From positions 62,001-126,000 of the forward strand of contig JAEUWY010000013.1 in NCBI GenBank assembly GCA_022059125.1: a stretch of 64,000 nucleotides of DNA, given 5' to 3'. Source of the DNA: Corynespora cassiicola. Lineage: Eukaryota > Ascomycota > Dothideomycetes > Pleosporales > Corynesporascaceae. This document shows, one piece after another, positions 1-8,883 of this stretch (positions are counted from its first letter, which is position 1; each line of letters starts with the position of its first letter). Made by a program: the position numbers and the translations under genes. The notes beneath the pieces are model-generated. The model was not told the origin of the DNA. It did no database searches and saw only the letters and a program-made list of their open reading frames with translations.

Positions 1-1040
1 CTTGCTAGTGTCTTTTGTCACTGAGGATACTTGCCCTGGGCATCCAGTCGACAAGAATGCAGCATTAATCTGAGGTTATGCACGTCGTTATCGTCTGTGT
101 GCTCTAGTACTTCTTGTTACTCGTCTTGGAATTGTATTTGCCAGTGAGGCGGACAATCAGAGCCAATAGGCTTGAAATGATGAATACTTGAAGGGGGTCT
201 TTGGCCCATGTACAGGATTGCCATGTTGATTGGATGAAGAAGATAGGATCAATACGCATTGCGGAAGTCATTTTGTCCTCTATTCGGTTGGGATGTTGAG
301 TCTTCGAGCCACGGTTCTGGCATTCAGCAAAAAAAAAAAACACCATCACGAACATCACCTCCAGATCTACGTCATACTTGAGAACAATGAGTTGATTGTA
401 AACTAACACGGCGATTATACGAAGAATTTAGCAGTTTTCTGCCTCTTCCTCGACTTTTGGAGTTGATATACGTAACTGAATCTGTTAGCTGATGGAAAGG
501 ACTTGAAAGAGATGAATTTGTATATTGTGTGAGCTTGGTTGACAGCGGATATATATACATGAGCCAAGATGGTGGTGTAGTTGATAGGAAGTCTCATCTA
601 CTAACAGAATCCTCAGGGCAGATAACCGCAACAGTAACAGCAACGGCAATAATGAAAGTGACAGTAACAAATTCAAGGCTAACAGGTAGCAGAGTACCTA
701 TTATTCGTGCGATAGATCGCCTGACTCGATGTATCAATTGATAAGTACGGCATCCAGACTACTCTAGGGCAACACAAGTCCCTTTGGCAGCTTAGGGGTG
801 AATAATACCAGAGGAGGATGAGAGAATATTTAGGCAGGTCGTAGTTACTTGCTCAATAACGCAGCTTTCCTTTCCAACTGCGTACTAATAGTGAGTGTGT
901 GTTTGTTAATGACGTGTTAACAGATGATCATCCAATGTCTAGTCGACAAGAATTGCGAGAAGCGATCCAATCGTTCATCAAAGACAGGAATAGCAACATC
1001 AGGACTGTTCTGAGACTACAGTACTATTATCTATCTAAAT
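1..1040. other. Intergenic, no supportable gene
   Basis: Only short open frames on both strands with no recognisable domain, no convincing splice-linked exons and no RNA gene. A run of ten or more A residues lies near 330-341. Confidence 0.5.
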
Positions 1041-1208
1041 TATATGTGTGGAGAAGAAGAATGAGGACTGAGTTGATTGCTATAGATAACTACCGCTCTG
1101 TACTTATATCCTGCATGGACTAGGGTCTGTCTGAAGTGCGTGGGATAGTAGGTTTCATATTCCAAAAGCAAACATACCACAACGATGCTAGTCACGTGAA
1201 GCCCAACA
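1041..1208 (-). repeat. 168-bp dispersed repeat, copy 1 (probable solo LTR)
   Basis: This segment is nearly identical to 12219-12386 and to the two halves of 46083-46367. On the minus strand the copies begin TGTTG and end near CA, and they contain a TATA-like ATATAAGTAC, which is LTR-like. No internal retroelement region adjoins it and no clear target duplication was found. The shared sequence holds a CACGTG core near its minus-strand start. Solo LTR of an unidentified element is the best reading; a MITE-like element is the alternative. Confidence 0.7.
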
Positions 1209-1680
1209 ATCTACGTCACTCAATGTTTTACATATAAGCATTGGATCTCTTTAGCAAAAGAGAAGTTGCACCCATGAGTCGGCAATACCGACTTTTTTAT
1301 GTCATTCTCTCTATGTTCCTGGTTCTATTGTCAGACTTTATCATTGCGCAAGGCTTGTTTATCGAGTGCATTAATGAATCAAGGCTCCTCTCCTGTAGCT
1401 GTAGTAGGGTTTACTTCCGAATACCCAATCGCCAGGTTGATCTCTTCATTGCTAAAAATTGTTATTAGGTAACAGAAGTTTTATGAGGCAGAAACACATA
1501 CTCAAGGCTAGGCATGTATGCTTTTATGAGTTGGTGGACCAGTAGTACAGGAAGAGAAAATTCGCGCGGCACAATGACGTTCAGACGTTTACAGATCGTT
1601 TCTATACCAAGCCTCTTCTTGGCGGTACCATAGCGATTCATGAGGCGGATAAGTTGGTAGTTAGAAGAGTCTGTGTTTGT
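1209..1680. other. Intergenic, nothing recognised
   Basis: Short frames only, including a hydrophobic 75-residue plus-strand frame at 1241-1468 without homology that I recognise. Nothing can be supported. Confidence 0.4.
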
Positions 1681-2344
1681 TCAGTTCTCGTCTCGAACAG
1701 TATTCCATTCAAAGATCATACCAAAAATATGATAAAATACCAACGATGCAATCCCTATGCCATGCTCCACCTCCACAGAAGCAACAAGCTGGTTGATAAG
1801 AATTGTCTCGTCACGAAGAGTTTTCAGGCTCCTAGAAGTCCCCTCAAATCCTGCCTCCCTCATTTTCGCATTGATCTGATAAATGGTTAACTGTAGAATA
1901 CGTTCATCTTATCTCAATCACCTTACAACTCGAGCACCTGATTTACCTGATTCGCACCATAATGCCTGCCAGATAAGAAAGAAGCACAAAGAAATGAATC
2001 TAGTGAAAGTTGCGTGTTTCACTTGCTCCTTTGCCTGCATAGCCATTGAGACACAGCATTTGAAGGCCTGTGCGGCTGGCATAGCATATCTACTGTCTGA
2101 AACGTCTTTATCGGAGGGGTGGATTTGCAACTCATTGATCGTTCCAGAAAACTCCATGTTACAAAGACCGTCCAAGAACTCCTCTGCAACTTGTGTAATC
2201 GAACATGATTGTTTGCTTCGAATTTGCCTGTTGTTTGCACTGTAAATTTTTGCACCTTTCATAGACCACTTGCTGAGAGATTGGATTGCGGGCTGTTTCG
2301 ACGCCGTTTCTGGGATTTGGTTCGAAAACAAGTGTTGTTCGAAG
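1681..2344 (-). pseudogene. 3' part of an unknown gene split by the copia element
   Basis: This is the downstream part of a minus-strand gene whose upstream part lies at 8225-8823. The frame enters from the insertion point at 2344 and continues to about 1927. A plausible 51-nt intron (1926-1876, GTAAGG...CAG) then leads, phase 0, into a last exon ending at a stop at 1681-1683. The encoded part has about 200 residues with two hydrophobic stretches near its end. With the retroelement and one copy of the 5-bp duplication removed, exon lengths 377+182+413+195 nt keep frame throughout and give about 388 residues. The family is not recognised. In the present allele the element's LTR brings an in-frame stop, so this half should be non-functional unless transcribed separately. 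Confidence 0.6.
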
Positions 2345-2466
2345 TGTCAAGATGGGCGATGAAGGCAGTGGTCATGTGACTGATGCACATGACTAGCTAG
2401 CGTCACTACTTAGTCTCAGATCCCGCCTTGACAATACGATAACTCTTACACCCCCAATTTGTGACA
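2345..2466 (+). repeat. 5' LTR of the copia element
   Basis: 122 bp, beginning TGTCAAGATGG and ending TTTGTGACA, so bounded by TG...CA. It is identical base for base to 8103-8224. It is very short for an LTR and holds GATAACTCTTACACC, a string that also marks the solo copies elsewhere in the window. Confidence 0.97.
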
Positions 2467-2483
2467 GGTTATGAGCCCGGCGC
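2467..2483 (+). other. Primer-binding site matching the anticodon arm of initiator tRNA-Met
   Basis: The first 17 bases after the 5' LTR, GGTTATGAGCCCGGCGC, are complementary to the anticodon stem-loop region of eukaryotic initiator tRNA-Met (GGGCTCATAACC core) rather than to its 3' end. Drosophila copia and some fungal copia elements are primed by a 5'-half tRNA fragment in this way. Assignment is by knowledge of the tRNA sequence; the host tRNA is not in this window. Confidence 0.75.
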
Positions 2484-2559
2484 TTTCGCGTATGGCCGAC
2501 TGCCCATACAAAATGGGTAGTAAGAGTTCCCTCATGGTGGCTGCATGTTGTATGAACCT

Positions 2560-3110
2560 CGTGGCCCTGACAAGGCCACGTTGTAAGAAGGGCCTTGAGA
2601 GGCGAGAAGCGTCAAGCACTCAAGGGGAGTTCAGGACGAGCCTGGTAGTCCTGATCTCGTCACATTAGCACTGAACAGAAGTGCTTGCGTCACCAGTTTC
2701 CCCGGTGGAACTTCGCAGTCATGACACAGCTGCGTCGTAGAAGGACCTTGAGAGGCAAGAAGTGCCAAGCACTCAAGGGGAGGTTCAGAGTCAGGCTGGT
2801 GATTCTGGAGCTCGTCACATTAGCACTGAAGAGCGGTGCTTGCGCAACCGGTTCCCTCGCGATGGGACCTCGCAGCCGTGACACAGTTGCGTTGTACAAG
2901 AGGCTTGAGGGGCGAGAAGCGCCCCAGCAATCAAGTGGGGTCAGGATGAGTCTGGTAGTCCTGAGGCCGTCATATTAGCACCAAGGAGCAGTGCTTGCGC
3001 ATTCAGTCCCAGACCTCACGGTCCTGACAAGGCCGTGTTGTACAAAGACTCGAGAGGCAAGGAGCGCCTCAGCAATCGAGAAGGGGTTCAAGATGAGCTA
3101 AAATGGAAGT
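2560..3110 (+). repeat. Degenerate ~150-bp tandem repeats in the copia leader
   Basis: Four diverged units can be aligned on the motif AGAGGCRAGAAGYG (starts near 2598, 2751, 2908 and 3053), so the spacing is 153, 157 and 145 bp. Each unit also carries versions of CTGGTAGTCCTG and GTCACATTAGCACTGA. They lie between the primer-binding site and gag and contain no convincing reading frame. They may act in packaging or translation control; that is inference. Confidence 0.75.
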
Positions 3111-3353
3111 CCCTGAACCCGTCAGAACTGCACAAAGAGATCAGAAAGAACGGGCCCATCGCTACAGAGAATTCTGAGGCTTGCAGGGCCTACGGAATGG
3201 GAGATAACCCAAAGGAAGCGATGCGGTGAGGCTAGAAAAAGCAAATAAGGCAGTGAAAATTCTTCCATCGCGGCATCTGTCAACCATCAGCAATCGTCAC
3301 GAACGCAGCGCAACATATTCATCTAAGAAGCCTTTTCAGCCACTGTTGCAGAG

Positions 3354-4565
3354 ATGTCCTCGACTCGTCCTACCCGTCGTAACATGACCGCCGCCGAAGA
3401 ACGTCGGCTCGAAGACATGGAGTTTAACCGCCGCAACAACCGCGACGGCAGCACCACTGGGCGAGAAATACACGACAGACAGGAGAGGAGAGACCAACTG
3501 GAACAGGAAGGTGGAGATGATGGACATGCGGCAAGGCGTGACGAGATGGAGAGATTAAGAGCGGAGATCCGCAGACTCAGAGCCTTGACAGGAGAGCCAC
3601 AAGATATCATCGAGGGTCCAACTGGCAGCACGGATGGAAACGATCTGGTGGAGGCCTTTGTGGACTTTGAGAAACATGCCAATGTTAGCAGTGCTGGCAA
3701 AGCTGTTAACGAGCAAAGCTTCAAGAAGTTGGGAGGAGTCACCAACTATGAGGGGTGGAAGAAGTCGTTCCAGACTGTGGCCGAGATACATAACCTCTGG
3801 GAGATGTACGAGGGCAGGTTTGATGCGCTGTCGACCACCACAGACCAAAAAGTATCGATAAAGTTCAGAAGACTTTGTCGGAATGCCATGGGCATCCTTC
3901 ACAGTGCCTGCGACGGGACGATCCGGTCGTCGCTGCAGAGTGAGAGCATCGAGTTACCCTCACAAGCGATGTTGCTTTTGGGCGAGCGCAACCGGCAGCG
4001 AGGGGGTGCCGTCGTCTGGTCGTTGTTCAAGGAGTTCTTCACCACCACACTCGCCAACACTGGAAGCGTCACTGAGCTCAGGAACAAATTGGTGGAGGTG
4101 CAGGAGAGTTTGCTGGCAGTGGATGCAGGGTATCGCTTGCCAGCATGGCAGGTTAATTCCCACTTCTTGACAGCACTCACCAGCGCATTCGACAGCAAGG
4201 TTGCCGTCCTGAGCTCAGACGAGTCCATTGTCTCGGTTACCAATCCGAAGGACTTCCAGACCTTGGCCCGAGAGGTGATCCAGGAGGAGCAACGGCAGCT
4301 GAACAATGATGACAGCATCACCCTAGCCGTGAACAGCCAGAAGAGGTGCACGTTCTGCCAAAGACCAGGCCATCTGGCCATCGTAGGGCCGAAGGGATGC
4401 TACAGAATGAGCCAGAATGCCAGATACAGGCCAAGCTGGTACAAAGAAGCATTTGAAAACAGAAGCAGAAAGAGGTCGGATGCGGAGACGGCGTATCCAG
4501 ATCATACTACAAAGAAAAGAAGAATCGAAGAAAGTGACTTCGTGCAAGCATCCACCTCCGATTGA
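3354..4565 (+). CDS. gag: Copia Gag protein
   Basis: 403 residues, in first position in the element. The N-terminal third is highly charged with an Arg/Glu-rich probable coiled coil (about residues 35-80). A conserved Gag core follows. A zinc-knuckle-like sequence lies near residues 328-350 with the order C-x2-C-x4-H and then a Cys after eight residues, so longer than the usual CX2CX4HX4C. The C-terminus is rich in Arg/Lys (KKRR). Gag forms the virus-like particle and binds the element's RNA. The frame ends in TGA followed by CTA and stays open in the same frame into the protease region, suggesting that Gag-Pol is made by stop-codon readthrough. Start chosen as the first ATG after the leader. 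Confidence 0.92.
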   Translation: MSSTRPTRRNMTAAEERRLEDMEFNRRNNRDGSTTGREIHDRQERRDQLEQEGGDDGHAARRDEMERLRAEIRRLRALTGEPQDIIEGPTGSTDGNDLVEAFVDFEKHANVSSAGKAVNEQSFKKLGGVTNYEGWKKSFQTVAEIHNLWEMYEGRFDALSTTTDQKVSIKFRRLCRNAMGILHSACDGTIRSSLQSESIELPSQAMLLLGERNRQRGGAVVWSLFKEFFTTTLANTGSVTELRNKLVEVQESLLAVDAGYRLPAWQVNSHFLTALTSAFDSKVAVLSSDESIVSVTNPKDFQTLAREVIQEEQRQLNNDDSITLAVNSQKRCTFCQRPGHLAIVGPKGCYRMSQNARYRPSWYKEAFENRSRKRSDAETAYPDHTTKKRRIEESDFVQASTSD

Positions 4566-7500
4566 CTACCAGTGCGTGGGGAGAGTCTCTGCTGGAGTAT
4601 GGCCATCGCATACGTGTTATGTCTGTCACAGTGGACTGCTCTCGCCTGCGTAATGATGGCGTTGGGAGTAAGATGGTGGATGAAAGTCGAGGCAGAGACA
4701 TGGGCCGAGACGAACGGCCCGTGGCTATCACTAGCCTTAGGCGTCATCAACGGACGACTGGCCCCAGACGATTGGGTGCTAGACAGTGGAAGCTATACTC
4801 ACATGACCGGAAGACGATCGCTTTTTGAGACGCTAGGCCCGGCGCCGCCCGGAAAGAGGGTGATGGGCGTCGGCGGAGGCGTGGCAGTCGCTGGCGTTGG
4901 GATGGTCAAGATCCCGATTGCCTGCAAGGTCGACGGTAAAGTCTACAACAAGACCTTCACCATCCACGATGTTTCGTATGCGCCGGGTCTCCCCTTCAAC
5001 ATCATCTCTTGTCGAGCGTTGACGTTGACAAGAGATGGGGAGAAGGCAGGCATACGCTTCGTCATGGATGGTCACGACCTGGAGATTGTGCGGACAGAGA
5101 CCGGCCAGGTGATAGCCACAGCCGATTGTCGCACCACGGACTTGTACGTACTATCACGGCCGCAAGCGGAAACCAAGAAGAGACGATCACAGCCATATGC
5201 CTTCACAGCGATCCCCTCAGACGTACCCATCGAGATCCACCATCGCCGACTGGGACACTTGGGGGGGGAAGGTTGAGGAGGCTGCTGCGGCGTCTTGGCG
5301 CATCAAGTGCAGAAGATCCACTACCGCCATGTGAGTCCTGCAATCGGACAGGATTGAAGAGGAGAAACTTCAAGGGCTCCGGGACGAGGAGCAAGAAGCC
5401 TCTACAGAGGGTCTTTGTCGACCTAGCAGGGCCAGTCAACGCGTATGATGGCAAGAAGAAAGTCAATGATCGCTTCGCTCTCACCATTACAGACGATTAT
5501 ACAAGATACAGATGGGTGAGAGTGTTGCGACACAAGAACGACGCAGCGAGGGAGCTGCGGATCTGGAAGACCCAGGTCGAGAAAGAACTAGAACACGAAC
5601 TGCAAGCCGTCCGAAGAGACAATGGCGGAGAGTTCGATAACAAGCTGTTAAATGAGTTTTTCAGAGAGACGGGCGTCAGAGTGGAGCCCACAGCACCGTA
5701 TAATCCAGAGCAGAACGGAGTCGCAGAGAGGGGCATGAACATTCTGTTCACCGCGGTGAGAGCAGTACTAGACGAGTCGAACCTTGGCCAACACTGCTTT
5801 GCTGAGATCCTCGTCAGTGTCACCGAGATAGTCAACTGTTGCCCAACATCGTCCAACCCTGGTGACCAGCCGCCATACGAGCGACTGTATGGGAGACCGC
5901 CATCGATAGAACATCTGCGAGTGTTAGGATGCGAATGCTGGAAGCCTCGGCCCCGGAATGACTACTCGAACTTCAGGAAGCTTGATCCCCGGGCGGACAA
6001 GTGCTATCTTCTCGGATGCATTGCTAAGAATCAGTATCGTGTGTGGAACACGTGCACCGAGCGAGTGGAGTTAGTTCGAGATGTGCATTTCAACGAGGAC
6101 GTGTTTGGTCCAGGGGGAGAAGTCCCCGAGACTGTGCGCCGGCCAGCCTATGATGACGAGGAGAAGATTCGAGATACGCTCGCACATAGGGATAAACGGC
6201 GACGGTCCTCCGCGATCGAGGGGGAGAACACGGCGACTCTGTCGGTGAGACCTGCTGCGATCGATGGAGGACTCGTGTGGATCGCCAAAGACGGCGAGGT
6301 GAACGAAGCGGAACGCTTCCCTGAAGAGACTACAAGGGCGCAGGTAGCCCAGACATTAGCATCAACAGACCACGAAGATTGGAGTGCAATCACCGAGTGC
6401 TTAGCAGCACTGTCAGCGCTAGAGAAGAACCAAGAGAGGCTAGAGAATCATGTGGTTGAGTGTGCGGCTGGCAGCGCATACGAGCCAAAGAGCTACGAGA
6501 ATGCCGTCACCTGTGCGGACGCATCACGATGGATTCCATCTATGAACGAAGAAGTCAATGAGATGATTGCCAATGATGTGTGGGACGTTGTGGATCCCCC
6601 ACCAGGGGTATCGGTCCTGACTGGCAAGTTTGCATACAAGGTCAAGACGAATGCTGATGGAAAGGTCACGCGCTACAAGTCCCGATGGTGTGCGCGCGGC
6701 TTCGAGCAAGAACTAGGCGTCGACGTGCTCGAGACGTTTGCTTCGGTAGTGAAGCCGATGAGCTACAAGCTTCTCTTTGTGCTAGCCTGCTTGCTGGGTT
6801 GGTCGATCGAGCAGATGGACGTCAGGACGGCCTTTCTGTACGGCAAGATCGATACAGACGTGTATATGGAACTGCCACCGAACATCAAGGACCAACATCC
6901 CGGGAAGATCTGCAAGCTCAAGAAGGCGCTTTATGGACTTCGGCAATCTCCTAGGATCTGGTATCTCACCTTGAGCGATGCGCTACGACCCATGGGGTTT
7001 GTAGCTCTCTCGGAAGATTACAGTGTGTTTGTCAATCGAGACAAACGATTAGTCATTGCGACCTACGTAGATGACCTTTTGATACTGGGAAAGGACCAGG
7101 AGGCAATCACATCCGTCAAGAATGCTTTGTCGCAGCATTTCAAGATGAGCGATATCGGACCCGTCGCCCACTATCTGGGAGTGAAGGTGGTGATCCGCGA
7201 AGAAACTCCATGGGGAAGCAAGATCAAGCTGACGCAGCGTGCCTATGTCGAGAAGGTGTTGAGAACCTTTGGCATGGCAGACTGCACGCCGGTAGCGATC
7301 CCCATGGACGAGCATCTCGTGCTAGAACCTAGCAAGGAGGCTTTAGACTCGCAGGGCCAGAAGTGGTATCAGCGAGCCGTAGGGAGCCTCATGTACGTGA
7401 TGCTTTGCACTCGTCCGGACATCGCCTACGCGGTCAGCCAACTCGGTCGCTTCGCCGCCAACCCGTCAGAGAAACACCATGCAGCCTTGAAGAGGCTCCT

Positions 7501-8050
7501 CCGGTACCTGAAGGGTACTAGCGACTATGGCCTGGTGATAGACGCACGAGGCCAGACAGATGCTCTGACGGGCTACACAGATGCGAACTGGGGAAGGGAC
7601 GAGGACCGTCGATCAACTGGAGGTTATGTATTTACCTTTGCCGGCACCGCCATCAGCTGGCGATCGAAGCGTCAAGCCACTGTGGCACTATCCAGCTGTG
7701 AGGCCGAGTACATGGCGGAGTCGGAGGCAGCCAAGGAAGCGATATGGCTTCAGCGACTGCTGTGTCAGCTCCGAGTGGATCGCTCTCCTTCAGACATACC
7801 AGAGCCAGTGACGATACTGGGAGACAACCGAGGAGCCCTGGCTTTGGCTAAGAATCCGATGTACCACGCCAGAACCAAGCACGTGGACATCCGGTACCAC
7901 TTTGTCAGGGAGAAGGTGGAAGAGCAACTGGTAAAAATGGAATGGATCGCAGGTGGGTTGAACCCAGCGGACGGACTCACCAAGCCATTGGGCAAGACAA
8001 AGTTTGAGTCCTTTCGACGGATGGTTGGCCTGCGAAGGATCGATGAGTAA
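4566..8050 (+). pseudogene. pol: Copia Pol polyprotein, frame broken at an 8-G run
   Basis: Pol follows the gag stop in the same frame. The aspartic protease motif (W-V-L-D-S-G-S) is at 4773-4793. The zinc-binding GAG-pre-integrase segment begins near 5235. At 5261-5268 eight consecutive G residues separate this frame from the frame that carries the rest, through 8050; one more G would join them. Downstream come the integrase core with catalytic D, D and E (VDLAGP; RRDNGGEF; NGVAERG), reverse transcriptase with the YVDD box at 7064-7075, and RNase H with TDANWG, the SSCEAEY box and the terminal ADGLTKPLGK motif. No other stop interrupts it. The break may be a real mutation or a homopolymer error in the assembly; everything else looks active. 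Confidence 0.9.
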
Positions 8051-8089
8051 GGCAACAGCTCCTTACAGACTCAGGGGGAGCACTGCCCT

Positions 8090-8102
8090 CATCGAGGGGG
8101 AG
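8090..8102 (+). other. Polypurine tract of the copia element
   Basis: The purine run GAGGGGGAG (8094-8102) immediately precedes the 3' LTR, where plus-strand DNA synthesis starts. A similar run, CAGGGGGAG, lies about 20 bases upstream (8072-8080). Confidence 0.8.
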
Positions 8103-8224
8103 TGTCAAGATGGGCGATGAAGGCAGTGGTCATGTGACTGATGCACATGACTAGCTAGCGTCACTACTTAGTCTCAGATCCCGCCTTGACAATACGATAA
8201 CTCTTACACCCCCAATTTGTGACA
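8103..8224 (+). repeat. 3' LTR of the copia element
   Basis: 122 bp, identical to the 5' LTR at 2345-2466. It is followed directly by CGAAG, the second copy of the target duplication. Confidence 0.97.
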
Positions 8225-8823
8225 CGAAGTAGACGTCTGAATCACCTCCCAGATGGATGTGACCTGGACTCTTTTCTATGCCAGGCATAGTCCCAGGAAA
8301 GCCGGTAAGGTGGCTCAGTATCACACCCACTCTCTCTGTACAGGCCAAATCTTCCTGTAAGATCGCCTCGGGGACCTGGATCTGCTGCCTAAAGAATGTC
8401 GACCAACTTAGAATGAGAGATTGTCACAGCAATTAGGGTAACTTACCAAACATCTTTAGCTTCAAAGTTCCAAGTATGATGGCGTTTGTATATGTTATAC
8501 ACTTTCTGTGCTGTGATGACGATTTTGGGCATGAAGTCTTTCTTATCAATGCCCTGGCAGCATTGAGCGTAGAAAGCTTCTGTGTGATGGAAGATCTGGC
8601 CGCGATGTCTTGGTATACTGAAAGGGACAATATGTATCTTGATTGTCAGCCTATGCGTGGTTTGAAAGGGTACAATGATATATAGGTGGCAGGCGTCTGC
8701 CAAGGAGTCTAAGAGTAGATGTGAATTTTCTCTGCTGCCGTCCAGTGGACAAAGAACGAGAGTATTTTGGCAAACTATTTCAAGTCCCGCTCTATTCGTT
8801 GGTTTATGAAAATTGCTAGGCAT
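8225..8823 (-). pseudogene. 5' part of the unknown gene split by the copia element
   Basis: Minus-strand coding sequence from an ATG at 8823 to 8447. A 40-nt intron follows (8446-8407, GTAAGT...TAAG, exon phase 2) and then an exon from 8406 that runs in frame to the insertion site. The codons for D-V-Y-F end exactly at the duplicated CTTCG, and the frame resumes with E-Q-H-L beyond the element at 2339. The N-terminal 125 residues are rich in His and Cys; no known domain was recognised. The frame is also open upstream to 8883 but without another ATG, so an extra upstream exon is possible. See 1681-2344 for the other half. Confidence 0.6.
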
Positions 8824-8883
8824 CTCCCAGTGTAGAATTGACGTAGGGGTGAGAGCAAAGCTTCCGAAAGAATAGGAATGCAC

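Larger units (their letters stand above)
2345..8224 (+). mobile_element. Ty1/copia LTR retrotransposon, full length and young
   Basis: The element has two identical 122-bp LTRs, a perfect 5-bp target duplication CGAAG (2340-2344 and 8225-8229), a primer-binding site abutting the 5' LTR, a long leader with degenerate tandem repeats, gag, and pol in the copia order protease-integrase-reverse transcriptase-RNase H. A purine tract abuts the 3' LTR. Identical LTRs mean insertion was recent in evolutionary terms. Two features interrupt a single gag-pol frame: a UGA stop at 4563-4565 and a frame change at an 8-G run (5261-5268). Solo LTR relatives are at 46225, 58723 and 59242. It is inserted in the minus-strand gene that flanks it on both sides. 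Confidence 0.96.

Noticed and set aside
5009..5260. N-terminal 80 residues of the 1013-codon pol frame
   Set aside because: This part is an out-of-frame shadow of the protease/pre-integrase region; real pol sense in this frame begins at the G8 run.
4572..5276. Treating the protease-containing frame as a separate gene starting at 4572
   Set aside because: There is no ATG there; it is the in-frame continuation of gag beyond the TGA and ends only at the G8 frame change.
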